A stretch of DNA of 64,000 nucleotides from Sphingobacteriales bacterium. Lineage in GTDB: Bacteria; Bacteroidota; Bacteroidia; Chitinophagales; UBA2359. This document shows positions 45,610 to 54,011 of the stretch, one piece after another. The position numbers were made by a program, and so were the translations under genes. How positions within the stretch are numbered: position 1 is the stretch's first letter; each line of letters opens with the position of its first letter. Where the stretch lies: contig CP064999.1 in NCBI GenBank assembly GCA_016700115.1, forward strand, positions 5,761,501 to 5,825,500, written 5' to 3'. The notes beneath the pieces are model-generated. The model was given only the letters and a program-made list of their open reading frames with translations. It ran no database searches and was not told where the DNA came from.

Positions 45610-46338
45610 ATGAAAACTTCAATTTTATTTCTTTCCGTTTTATGTTGTCTTTTTATCTTCAGTGCCTCTCATGTTTATGCTCAAGCTAAGAAAAAATCAG
45701 ATTTAGGTCCTTATAAAGAATGTGGCAGTTGTGGAGTAGGTTGTATCAGTTGTACTGTTTGCGATGACAAAGAAATGAAAACCAATTGTAAAGAGTATAT
45801 CTGCGATACTGCCGGAAATTGTGAAGAGTTACCAAAATCTAATTCTTCAGGTAAGTTTAACAACTATGACAAAACTAAATCAGATTGGATGAATACGAAA
45901 TATGAGCAAACAACTAATACTACAACTACGACGGTTAATACCAACTATGTTTCACAAAAACAAATTAGCCAAAAAGCCTTTAACAGAGGTAAAACCACCG
46001 CAAATGTCATTCAAAAAGGAGCGTTAAAAGAAGGCGTGAACATCATTGCAGTCAATAAATTTAAAACCCTTGAAATTGTACAACAAAGCGGTCAGATTGT
46101 ATCCATGTTCGCGGTTAATAACCAAAACAAAAGCAACGATTTAATTGCCGAAATTAATACAGCAAAAGCACAAAGCATTAAAACTACCGGCGGTAAAGGT
46201 TTAAACTTCCATTGCGGGTTTATTATATGCGAATGTGATGGTGAAGATGATTGTATCAAAATGTTCGATACTAACGTTTGTTCCGGAGATGCTTATTGCG
46301 ATTCGAATACCGGAAAATGTTATTGTATTAACTGGTAA
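45610..46338 (+). CDS. Secreted cysteine-rich protein, family B copy 2
   Basis: A 242-residue paralogue of 43705. The N-terminal cysteine motif is nearly identical (CGSCGVGCISCTVCDDKEMK then CKEYICDTAGNCEELP), as is the middle VIQKGALKEGVNIIAVNKFK ... IVQQSGQIVSMFAVNNQN. The C-terminal cysteine part has diverged more (CGFIICECDGEDDCIKMFD then CSGDAYCDSNTGKCYC), but the order of cysteines is kept apart from an early G-C change. Strong conservation of the N-terminal motif and faster change at the C-terminus may mean that the C-terminus is the part under diversifying selection (inference). Confidence 0.75.
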   Translation: MKTSILFLSVLCCLFIFSASHVYAQAKKKSDLGPYKECGSCGVGCISCTVCDDKEMKTNCKEYICDTAGNCEELPKSNSSGKFNNYDKTKSDWMNTKYEQTTNTTTTTVNTNYVSQKQISQKAFNRGKTTANVIQKGALKEGVNIIAVNKFKTLEIVQQSGQIVSMFAVNNQNKSNDLIAEINTAKAQSIKTTGGKGLNFHCGFIICECDGEDDCIKMFDTNVCSGDAYCDSNTGKCYCINW

Positions 46339-46389
46339 ATGTTTATAAACAATTAAGCCTTTATTTAAACAAGGATAGCAGAGATTATA

Positions 46390-46430
46390 AACCGCTATGA
46401 AGGATAAGAACTTCATAGCGGTTTTTTTCA
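46390..46430 (+). terminator. Terminator after family B copy 2
   Basis: AACCGCTATGAAG (46390-46402) pairs with CTTCATAGCGGTT (46411-46423), then a run of seven T. The A-T to G-C pair change relative to copy 1 keeps pairing. Confidence 0.87.
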
Positions 46431-46464
46431 ATTTTTTAATATTGCCATTTTCTGAGTTTTAATT

Positions 46465-47706
46465 CAGCAATTCTTGGTTTAGCGGAATAAAAATTTAATC
46501 TTGTAGATAACATTGTTTCAATTATAGTCTTTTTTAGAAAAAACATAACCTTGATAGACAATTTAATCAAATTAGTGAGAGAGGGTCTTAGTAAGTGGAA
46601 GATAAACGGAAATCAAATCGCACCAATGAATTGAGTGGGCTACTGAATTTGGCATTTGCTATGTTTCACCTCAAAGCTTAACTCTCTAAGCTCATTTCGT
46701 GATCAATATGCTGTACGTGCCAAAAATTTGCAAATGGTTTATGGGGTAGAAACACTACCGGGTGACACCACGCTAAGGCAGGCAATAGACACAGAAGAGC
46801 CAAGAGCTTTGCAGGGTCTGTTCGGAGTATTTATACAGTTTTTGCGTGATTGTGGTGTGTTGCAACAACGTAGGGTGTTGGCTAAACTGAGCGGTTTTAC
46901 GGCGGTAGCCATTGATGGTACCAATCATTATTGTTCAGGCAATAAGTGTTGTGCGCAATGTTTAGTGAAAGAGCATCGAGACGGGGAAACGGGTTACTAC
47001 CATCAGACACATGGTGCGGTATGTGTTCATCCGGATCAGGCAACGGTATTTGTGTTAGGTGCAGAGGCTATAGTCAAACAAGACGGCAACAGTAAAAATG
47101 ACTGCGAACTCAATGCCATTAAACGACTACTGCCACAGATTAGGGAAAGAATTGGAGCGGAAAAGATTATCGTCCTTTTAGACGGACTATATTGCAATGG
47201 AGCTAAATGGGCAACATCAGGACAAGACGACCAATTATTTTGAGGTAAGTGTGCAAGACAAAAGCACCGGCGAGCAACTTTATAATGGTACTTTTATCAC
47301 TGACTTCTTGTCTATTGATGAAACGACCTTTCAAGAACTATTTGCCGTAGCCCGTTGTCGGTAGAAAATAGAAAATGAAACCTTTAATACCCTCAAAAAT
47401 CAGAGTTATCACTTAGAGCACAATTACGTACATGGACAGATGTACTTGGCTACCAACTTTATGCTACTTACCTTTTTAGCCTTTTTAGTAAACCAAATAG
47501 CCCAACATCTTGACCAAGATTTCCAAGCTGCCAAAAAAAACTGCCAAAACCCTCATAGCATTGTGGGAATAAGTAAGAGCGTTTGTTTATTTTGTCCCAA
47601 TAACTTCTATCGGGGCAGTTTATAGATTTATTGGTAAAGCCGAACAACTTAAAGTACCCCGCTTGAATAGAATTATAGTAAATTATCCCTAAACCGAGAA
47701 TCGCTG
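46465..47706 (+). mobile_element. IS4-family element, copy A (left)
   Basis: Left end CAGCAATTCTTGGTTTAGCGG, right end TAAACCGAGAATCGCTG. It is near full length (1242 bp) but the transposase is multiply frameshifted. The second copy (50241) matches both ends. Confidence 0.75.
46551..47692 (+). pseudogene. IS4-family transposase, copy A, broken
   Basis: Readable parts: the opening IDNLIKLVREGLSK (TTG 46551), then LSSFRDQYAVRAKNLQMVYG, then the DDE core with AIDGTNHYCSGNKCCAQC, KEHRDGETGYYHQTHGAVCV and VLLDGLYCNGA (46656-47243), then GEQLYNGTFITDFLSIDETT in another frame with a TAG, and YVHGQMYLATNFMLLTFLAF. There are at least four frame breaks or stops. The early break at KA-stop also exists in copy B, so the ancestor was probably already defective when the copies separated. 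Confidence 0.75.
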
Positions 47707-47964
47707 AGTTGCTGAAGCATATATGTAGCCAATAACGAGGTGAAACAAACAACCTATATGGTTTGGGGCATAAAACAACCTGCTACCCAAATGGTTAATG
47801 GGTTTTGGTACAAATGTTAAGAAAAAAGACGGTAAAAGGCATACCGCTTTTACAAAAGTGCAGCAACGCGGCACAATCAAGTGTTTGGGGTGGTATTTGT
47901 GGGTTACAAGGTGTTGTATGTTTGCTCTATAAACCACCAGAAGAAACGGTTGATTGTTAACTCG

Positions 47965-50004
47965 TTACCTTACAGAACTCCACCCAATGGCTGAGGCATT
48001 AGCAGTATGATGGGCATAGTCTCCTGTAACTATTACCTGGCCATTAAGGTCAAAATCTCCGTTAACATAACCAGTGAACCCTAATTGGTTTCTGAATACG
48101 TTGTAATCTTGGTAATTAATGACACCGTCTGCATTGGCATCGCCTGCCTTGAGGCCGTAAGTAAAGTTTAACGGCGCTAATTGTGTAACGCCGCCTGCTA
48201 CATTGGCGGGGAGTGTAAAATTGTAAGGCGTGCCGGCATTGGGTAAGCTAAGGATATTAGCGCTCACAACCGCCAGATGATTGCGATGCCTAATGGCTAT
48301 TTTGTAGTTATTGCCATGATAAAAACCGGCTGCCGGAAACAAGGCACCTACAGTGCCGTCGGTATGTAGTACCACGCCGTCGTTTCGTAAAAAAGCTGCT
48401 TTACGAAAAATTACATTGCCTAACAGGTCGCATACATCCACCAAAATCCAATCTACCACATTGGGTGGTATGCTTTCTACACTTTCGGTGCCTTCATAAT
48501 ACCATGGATCTGAATTATAGGGTTGGAATAATGGTATCATGTTGAGGTTGCTTAGTGTAGTATTCATATTGTTTGTACCAGAGTTGAAAGGACCTTGTAA
48601 GTTTACAGTAGCTTCTACCCTTACTCCTGGTGAGGGTGTGCCACTAATGTTTATATTGTCTAAATACAAGTTATTACCATATCCATTTATGGCTACAAAA
48701 CGCACCAATACCGAATTGCCGACATATTGGTTTAACTCAATGGTTTCTGTACGCCATTGGCTACAATCTGGCACAAAGTTGTTTATAGTAGCGGGAGCGG
48801 TGGCTAAGTTGCTACCGCTTTTGTCATAAACAGTATTAAAATCAATGCCGCAGTTGTTAGAAACTTCTACCCTAAGGGCATCAAAGTAGGTGGCATCATA
48901 AGGGGCATAGGCTATATCAAAGGTAAAGGTGCTGTTGGATAGAGAAGAAAGGTCATAAATAGGGAGGGTCAAAATATCTACCTGCCCTGTGGAGCTATAA
49001 TTATAGTGATTTAAAAAAGCCGATTGCCCGTTACAAACAGTTGTTTGTGCAGTCCAGGTTATATGGTTATCGGCGTTTACTACTTCGTATCCAGGTGGGG
49101 GGAATGGGGAGGAGAAATTTTGCGAGCCGGGTGGATTTAATGCCTGATTAACCAAAACTAAAACGGAATTGGATAACGGAGATACGCAATTGGAACTTAG
49201 TATTGAGTAAATTTCTACTGTATAATGCCCTTCGGCACCTATAGAACCTACAGTAAGAGTTGATGCTGAGGCACCTTTTATCAAATCGCCATCTTTGTAC
49301 CAACGATAGTTATAATGCATAGATGAAAAAGGAGGTAGTATTGCCGATGCTGTTAAAACACCGCTGCCTCCTCGGCATAAAGTTAGTTCTGAAGGAGTAA
49401 TGATGGGCCCATCGGGAGGAAGTTCAATAAGTACAATCGGTGAAGATTGAGTAGTAAAACAGTTGGACATTGCTGCATGTTGTAAACGTACTGTATAACT
49501 TCCGGGGTTGAAAACTAATAAACTTGAAGAGCTAGTCATTTGTATAAAGGTGCCGTTCCTGAACCAATGGTAAACGAATTCTGGATAGCCAGCTGGTATT
49601 GATGAGGCAGTAAGGGTAATAGGTACAATACACAAATTATTGCTGGAGGGCGGGTTTATGGTGGGGTTGGTAGGCGGTAAGTTGCAACCTCCTGCTACCA
49701 ATGTTTGTAAGTTTACAGTATTAGCGACCTGAAAATTGTTGTTGTTGTTAAAATTGTCTATTGCAGCCGCAGCAGGGCGGGAAAATGAGTGATTGGTGGC
49801 ATTGGCAGCTACAAAATTGCCATTTAGGTTTGCTCTGGGCATTGTGTAGAAGTCAATAGCTTGTAAGCGTGTCTGGTTGTTTACCACCAAAGGACACTGC
49901 CAATGACCTGTTGGATTAGTTATTATAGTGGCCGGCTGTGCCATTAGTGCAAGCATCAATATAATGTTTACTACTGTTACATTGGAGTTGGTATTTTTTT
50001 TCAT
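47965..50004 (-). CDS. Secreted Ig-like protein with dockerin-like end
   Basis: A 679-residue exported protein, signal peptide 1-24 (LMLALMAQPA). The middle has two Ig/PKD-like segments ending in a Y-V-E pattern (PGSYTVRLQHA, AEGHYTVEIYS) and a carbohydrate-binding-type beta domain at about 300-455 (GQVDILTLPIYDLSSLSNST ... LYLDNINISGT). From about 460 (SPGVRVEATVNLQGPF ... GTESVESIPPNVVDW ... KAAFLRNDG ... IAIRHRNH) to the end it repeats the C-terminal module of the 1071-aa protein at 27129, then a dockerin-like calcium loop GDANADGVINYQDYN. It lies between two IS4 copies, so it may be mobile cargo. No Por tail. Confidence 0.78.
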   Translation of the reverse strand: MKKNTNSNVTVVNIILMLALMAQPATIITNPTGHWQCPLVVNNQTRLQAIDFYTMPRANLNGNFVAANATNHSFSRPAAAAIDNFNNNNNFQVANTVNLQTLVAGGCNLPPTNPTINPPSSNNLCIVPITLTASSIPAGYPEFVYHWFRNGTFIQMTSSSSLLVFNPGSYTVRLQHAAMSNCFTTQSSPIVLIELPPDGPIITPSELTLCRGGSGVLTASAILPPFSSMHYNYRWYKDGDLIKGASASTLTVGSIGAEGHYTVEIYSILSSNCVSPLSNSVLVLVNQALNPPGSQNFSSPFPPPGYEVVNADNHITWTAQTTVCNGQSAFLNHYNYSSTGQVDILTLPIYDLSSLSNSTFTFDIAYAPYDATYFDALRVEVSNNCGIDFNTVYDKSGSNLATAPATINNFVPDCSQWRTETIELNQYVGNSVLVRFVAINGYGNNLYLDNINISGTPSPGVRVEATVNLQGPFNSGTNNMNTTLSNLNMIPLFQPYNSDPWYYEGTESVESIPPNVVDWILVDVCDLLGNVIFRKAAFLRNDGVVLHTDGTVGALFPAAGFYHGNNYKIAIRHRNHLAVVSANILSLPNAGTPYNFTLPANVAGGVTQLAPLNFTYGLKAGDANADGVINYQDYNVFRNQLGFTGYVNGDFDLNGQVIVTGDYAHHTANASAIGWSSVR

Positions 50005-50240
50005 AGAACAGACTGTTTAATATGTGATAAAAAAAGAGACATATTGAAAATATAGCATTGTTTAAGGACTGCAACATCTATCATTTTGAAAAACAAAACA
50101 CACAATATCAGGTATTGCATATTGTGTTATTTTATTGAATAATAAACAATGATTAGAAAAAAGTGGCAAAAAAGCAATCTCACTTAAAAACGATATTAAA
50201 TAATATATTTATTATTTAATAAAAATGACACTGTTCCCTT
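50005..50240. other. Upstream region of the 679-aa gene
   Basis: AT-rich spacer inside the composite element; no gene or convincing promoter seen. Confidence 0.35.
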
Positions 50241-50889
50241 CTGCAATTCTCGGTTTAACGGAATAAAAATATAATCTTGTAGATAACATTGTTGCAAGAA
50301 TAGTCTTTTTTTTAGAAAAAACATAACCATGATAGACAATTTATTCAAATTTGTGAGAGAGGGTCTTAGTAAGGTGGAAGGTAAACGGAAATCAAATTGC
50401 ACCAATGAATTGGGTGAGCTACTGAATTTGGCATTTGCTATGTTTCACTTCAAAGCTTAGCTCTCATTTTGGTACTTTTATCACTGACTTCTTGCCTATT
50501 GATGAAACGACCGTTCAAGAACTATGTGTCGTAGCCCGTTGTCGGTGGAAAATAGAAAATGAACCCTTAAATACCCTCAAAAATCAGGGTTACAACTTAG
50601 AGCACAATTACGTACATGGACAGATGTACTTGCCTACCAACTTTATGCTACTTACCTTTTTTTCCTTTTTAGTAAACCAAATAGCCCAACATCTTGACCA
50701 AGATTTCCAAGCTGCCAAAAAAGCTGCCAAAACCCTCAAAGCATTGTGGGAAAAAGTAAGAGCGCTTGTTTATTTTGTCCCAATAACTTCTATCGGGGCA
50801 GTTTATAGATTTATTGGTAAAGCCGAACAACTTAAAGTACCCCGCTTGAATAGAATTATAGTAAATTATCCCTAAACCGAGAATCGCTG
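50241..50889 (+). mobile_element. IS4-family element, copy B, internally deleted
   Basis: Ends CTGCAATTCTCGG and CCGAGAATCGCTG. The transposase opens at ATG 50329 (MIDNLFKFVREGLSKVEGK), reaches the same stop as copy A, then jumps over about 600 bp to GTFITDFLPIDETTVQELCV and continues intact to the stop at 50875 (QMYLPTNFMLLTFFSFLVNQ). The DDE core is missing, so it cannot transpose by itself. Confidence 0.75.
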
Positions 50890-51196
50890 GTTTTTAATTG
50901 CAACTTCCTCCGTTTTTAAAACAAGAAATGGTTCATTTCCTGTTTCAATTCTCTTTGAAATTGCAATTTTCAGAGTTTGAATTTCAATTTTCTCCGGTTT
51001 TCAAATAAGAAATGGTTCATTTCCTGTTTCAATTCTCTTTGAAATTGCAATTTGGCCGGTTCTTAAAATAAGAAATGGTTCATTTCCTGTTTCAATTCTC
51101 CTTTAAATTGCAATTTCACTCGTTTTTCAAACAAGAAATGGTTCATTTCCTGTTTCATTTTTCTTTACAATTGCAATTTTCTAAGTTTTAATTGAA
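50890..51196 (-). repeat. 21-bp periodic repeat array (63-bp higher-order unit)
   Basis: The 21-mer AAGAAATGGTTCATTTCCTGT starts at 50923, 51007, 51070 and 51133: gaps of 84, 63 and 63 bp, all multiples of 21. Between copies lie two other 21-mer types (TTCAATTCTCTTTGAAATTGC and AATTTTCTCCGGTTTTCAAAT). Read on the minus strand the set gives heptads such as LKQEMNH, FLFENRR and KLQFQRE, interrupted by stops. GAAATGGTTCATTTC is itself an inverted repeat. One more unit sits left of the composite element (46445-46464), so the array was split by the insertion. Confidence 0.78.
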
Positions 51197-51663
51197 ATGT
51201 TTTTCAACCTTTTTCTGTTTATTATCTCTAAAATTTGAAAATGGCGTAGCAAAACAGCAATAAGGGTTAGTGTTTTTTCGATGTTGTCCGTTATATTTTT
51301 AAAGGAAGGGGAGGGCATTTTTAATTAACGGCTAAATTTTAAATTCAAAAATTCACAATACTATTGTCAACTTTTAGGGTTTGTGTTTTGTCTTGAGAAA
51401 GTTTCGTTTTTGTGTTAAAATTTGAGCGTTAGATTTGGGTTGTTGTTACGGGCTTAGTGTGGACTTCTGATTTCATAAAAAGTAACTGCGTGTAATTATG
51501 CTAAGAAAAACAACCGTAGTCGAAAATTTTCATTTGATTTAATTTTACTGCTTTTTACTTTAAATTTTTGTGTTTAAAAAAAACATCCTTTGAACTTTTA
51601 CCCCAATAATTTGCGTTTTTAACCTGATAACTTAGTTATTTAACATTTAAAACATCCGGACAG
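51197..51663. other. Gap upstream of the Hsp20 gene
   Basis: AT-rich, no gene recognised. Contains short poly-T and GGGAGGGC stretches. No clear heat-shock inverted repeat or full TAnnTTTG box before ATG 51664 was found. Confidence 0.4.
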
Positions 51664-52140
51664 ATGGAAAAGAAAGAGAAAATTTCAGAAATGTTTGAAG
51701 ACCTGATCAACAAAGGTGCTCAAAGTTTGAATAAAGGCATGGATATGCTCGACAAAACCATGAAAGATGTATTTAGCGGTAGTGGTGGAAATGCCGGAAA
51801 AACTACAGGCACAGTTCCTACAATCAATATTGTAGAAACCGGTGAAAATTTCAGGGTTGAAGTTGCTGCTCCCGGCTATACTAAATCTGATTTTAAACTA
51901 CAGGTAAACAATGATGCCCTGACTATCAGTGCTGAAAAAACAGTGGACAGCGAAAAAGAAGGCGAGCAGTTTGTATTGCGCGAGCATACCTATTCTGCGT
52001 TCTCCCGATCGTTTAAACTCGACCCCGATATAGATGTCAAAAAAATCAGTGCTGCCTATCAGGATGGTATTTTGATCATCACATTGGGCAAAAAAGACGA
52101 AGCGATTAAACAACCCGGGACTGAAATACATATTGGCTAA
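51664..52140 (+). CDS. Hsp20/alpha-crystallin small heat-shock protein
   Basis: ATP-independent holdase of 158 residues that keeps unfolding proteins soluble. The alpha-crystallin domain runs from about residue 55 to 147: INIVETGENFRVEVAAPGYT, LTISAEK, then SRSFKLDPDIDVKKISAAYQ, with the family A-x-x-x-G-I/V-L motif in AAYQDGILIITL. The N-terminal region (1-50) is longer and more polar than average (EDLINKGAQSLNKGMDMLDKT), and may set the oligomer type. The next gene, 138 bp on, is an HtrA protease, so the two may form a protein-quality-control pair. Confidence 0.94.
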   Translation: MEKKEKISEMFEDLINKGAQSLNKGMDMLDKTMKDVFSGSGGNAGKTTGTVPTINIVETGENFRVEVAAPGYTKSDFKLQVNNDALTISAEKTVDSEKEGEQFVLREHTYSAFSRSFKLDPDIDVKKISAAYQDGILIITLGKKDEAIKQPGTEIHIG

Positions 52141-52278
52141 TGCAGGTTTCCGTTTTATTGTCGTTAAAAAAGGTTAATCTATAGGCAATTGAAAAATTTT
52201 TCTGTTGTTGTTTTGTTAATATTGCAATCGTCCAAAAACGTAAAACAAAATTTTATTTTAACCAAATACCTATAAACT

Positions 52279-53793
52279 ATGCGTAAACTATTTCAGTTAG
52301 TACTTGCTGCTGTGTTGGGTAGTGCAGTTACCTTAATTGCCTACCAAAAAATGGGATTTATTCCTGCATCCAATCCGGGTAATTCAGAATCAATTACCAA
52401 TTCTGAAAACCTGACAACACCTCATTCAACCCTTACTAACTATGGCATGCCCTCCTCTTTGCCGTTGAGCGCACCTACTGATTTTACTGCTGCTGCTGCT
52501 AAATCTACTCCGGCTGTGGTGCATATTCAATCCACCATTCAATATCAGGCAACATCCAATCAGTACACAAATCCTTTTGATTTTTTTGGCGATGATTTCT
52601 TTTTTGGCCCCAGAGGCAGAGGGGGTCAGCCAAGGCCTCAGATTGCAACCGGATCCGGAGTTATTCTGAGTTCTGACGGATATATCGTAACCAATAATCA
52701 CGTTGTAGCCAAAGCCACAGAGCTGGAAGTTACCTTATATGACAAAAGAACCTACAAGGCGACTCTCGTAGGAACAGACCCTTCGACCGATCTGGCTGTG
52801 ATTAAAATTGACGATACCAACCTTCCGACCCTTGCATTGGCTAATTCTGACGAAGCGCAGGTTGGCGAATGGGTGTTGGCTGTCGGCAATCCGTTTAACC
52901 TCGAATCGACAGTTACCGCAGGTATTGTCAGTGCGAAAGGCCGCAATATCAAAATATTGGAAGATAAGATGGCCATTGAATCGTTTATTCAAACAGATGC
53001 CGCAGTCAATCAGGGAAATAGTGGAGGGGCTTTGGTCAATACCTCCGGGCAATTGTTGGGTATCAATACCGCAATTGCAACGCCAACCGGAACCTATGCC
53101 GGCTATTCTTTTGCTGTGCCTGCCAATATTGTCGGTAAAGTGGTAGATGATCTGAAAAAATACGGCGTGGTTCAGCGTGCGTTTTTAGGCATCAGCATTA
53201 GCAATGTTGACGGAAAATTGGCCAAAGAAAACGGGCTGAACGTTACACAAGGCGTTTATGTGGGTGAATTGTTGGAATCCGGTCCGGCAGTTGAAGCCGG
53301 TATCACCAAAGGCGATGTGATTGTCCGAATTGGAAATGCCGAAATCAAGTCTATTTCTGAGCTTCAGGAACAAATTGCACTTCACCGCCCCGGCGACCGG
53401 CTTATGGTTACCGTAAACAGAAAAGGTGCCGAAAAAACATTACCGGTAGTTTTGAAAAATAAAGAAGGCAATACCGGATTGGTTACCAAAAACACCGAAA
53501 AACTTGATTTGTTAACCTCCTTAGGCGCTGAGTTTGAAAACCTGACCAACCGCGAAAGTGCAGATTTGGGAATTCAGGGCGGAGTGCGGGTAAAAAAGCT
53601 AAAAAACGGCCAATTATCCAACAATACCAATATTCGCGAAGGATTTATCATCACTAAAGTTGACGATACCCTGGTATCTTCGACCGATCAATTGTCCGAA
53701 GTTTTGTACGAGAAAAAAGGCAACGGCGCATTGCTGAAGGGCATCTATCCCAATGCTCCCAAAAGCACTTATTTTTATGGAATAGGAATATAG
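52279..53793 (+). CDS. HtrA/DegP-family serine protease
   Basis: Periplasmic protease/chaperone of 504 residues with an N-terminal membrane signal (1-22). The trypsin-like domain has the complete triad: His141 in TNNHVV, Asp171 in STDLAVIKI and Ser248 in GNSGGAL. Two PDZ domains follow (about 300-390 and 410-504: AFLGISISNVDGKLAKENGL ... GPAVEAGITKGD; GIQGGVRVKKLKNGQLSNNT ... GFIITKVDD). These bind the C-termini of misfolded proteins. Full length and typical of Bacteroidota DegQ/DegP. A strong terminator follows. Induction by envelope stress is inferred from the family. Confidence 0.95.
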   Translation: MRKLFQLVLAAVLGSAVTLIAYQKMGFIPASNPGNSESITNSENLTTPHSTLTNYGMPSSLPLSAPTDFTAAAAKSTPAVVHIQSTIQYQATSNQYTNPFDFFGDDFFFGPRGRGGQPRPQIATGSGVILSSDGYIVTNNHVVAKATELEVTLYDKRTYKATLVGTDPSTDLAVIKIDDTNLPTLALANSDEAQVGEWVLAVGNPFNLESTVTAGIVSAKGRNIKILEDKMAIESFIQTDAAVNQGNSGGALVNTSGQLLGINTAIATPTGTYAGYSFAVPANIVGKVVDDLKKYGVVQRAFLGISISNVDGKLAKENGLNVTQGVYVGELLESGPAVEAGITKGDVIVRIGNAEIKSISELQEQIALHRPGDRLMVTVNRKGAEKTLPVVLKNKEGNTGLVTKNTEKLDLLTSLGAEFENLTNRESADLGIQGGVRVKKLKNGQLSNNTNIREGFIITKVDDTLVSSTDQLSEVLYEKKGNGALLKGIYPNAPKSTYFYGIGI

Positions 53794-53840
53794 ATGTAAC
53801 TTTTATGAGCCTTTAGCTCCTTGTCTGAAGCTCGCTACAA

Positions 53841-53890
53841 AAAAACTCCCCTTTTGCAATGCCTGAGGCATGAAAAAGGGGAGTTTTCGT
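53841..53890 (+). terminator. Terminator after the HtrA gene
   Basis: AAAAACTCCCCTTTT (53841-53855) pairs with AAAAAGGGGAGTTTT (53873-53887) with one mismatch; a 17-base loop holds a further small palindrome. Confidence 0.88.
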
Positions 53891-53937
53891 TTAGTAAGGT
53901 ATCTGTTGAAGCGACAGGGTTGTGTGTTTAGAGATAC

Positions 53938-54011
53938 AAAAAAGGTTAAAAGTTTGGGCGCAAAATTCCGTGTTTGTAGAAGTCTGCGATGTATTGCACT
54001 ACTTCATTCAC
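53938..54011. repeat. Left copy of a 74-bp direct repeat flanking IS1634
   Basis: Exact 74-bp match to 55862-55935, i.e. to the last codons and 3' flank of the LOG gene. It starts AAAAAAGGTTAAAAG and ends TACTTCATTCAC, directly against the IS end. Interpreted as a target-site duplication made on insertion. Confidence 0.88.

Larger units (their letters stand above)
46465..50889. mobile_element. Probable decayed composite transposon carrying a secreted-protein gene
   Basis: Two IS4-family copies in the same orientation (46465-47706 and 50241-50889) enclose the 679-aa gene. The outer ends carry the family inverted repeat (CAGCAATTCTTGG at left, CCGAGAATCGCTG at right). The outer flanks are near-identical: GTTTTAATT before, GTTTTTAATT after. 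The inner flanks show no such match, as expected if the whole unit moved as one. The outside on both sides is the same 21-bp repeat array, so the match could also come from the array; hence medium confidence. Confidence 0.5.

Noticed and set aside
47689..47937. 82-residue minus-strand frame inside the composite element
   Set aside because: It begins downstream of the 679-aa gene, overlaps the end of IS4 copy A and reads as low-complexity His/Phe-rich sequence.
50890..51196. CRISPR array
   Set aside because: The repeated 47-bp block looks like a direct repeat at first, but the intervals between copies are themselves repeats (21-mers), not unique spacers, and there is no cas gene in the window.
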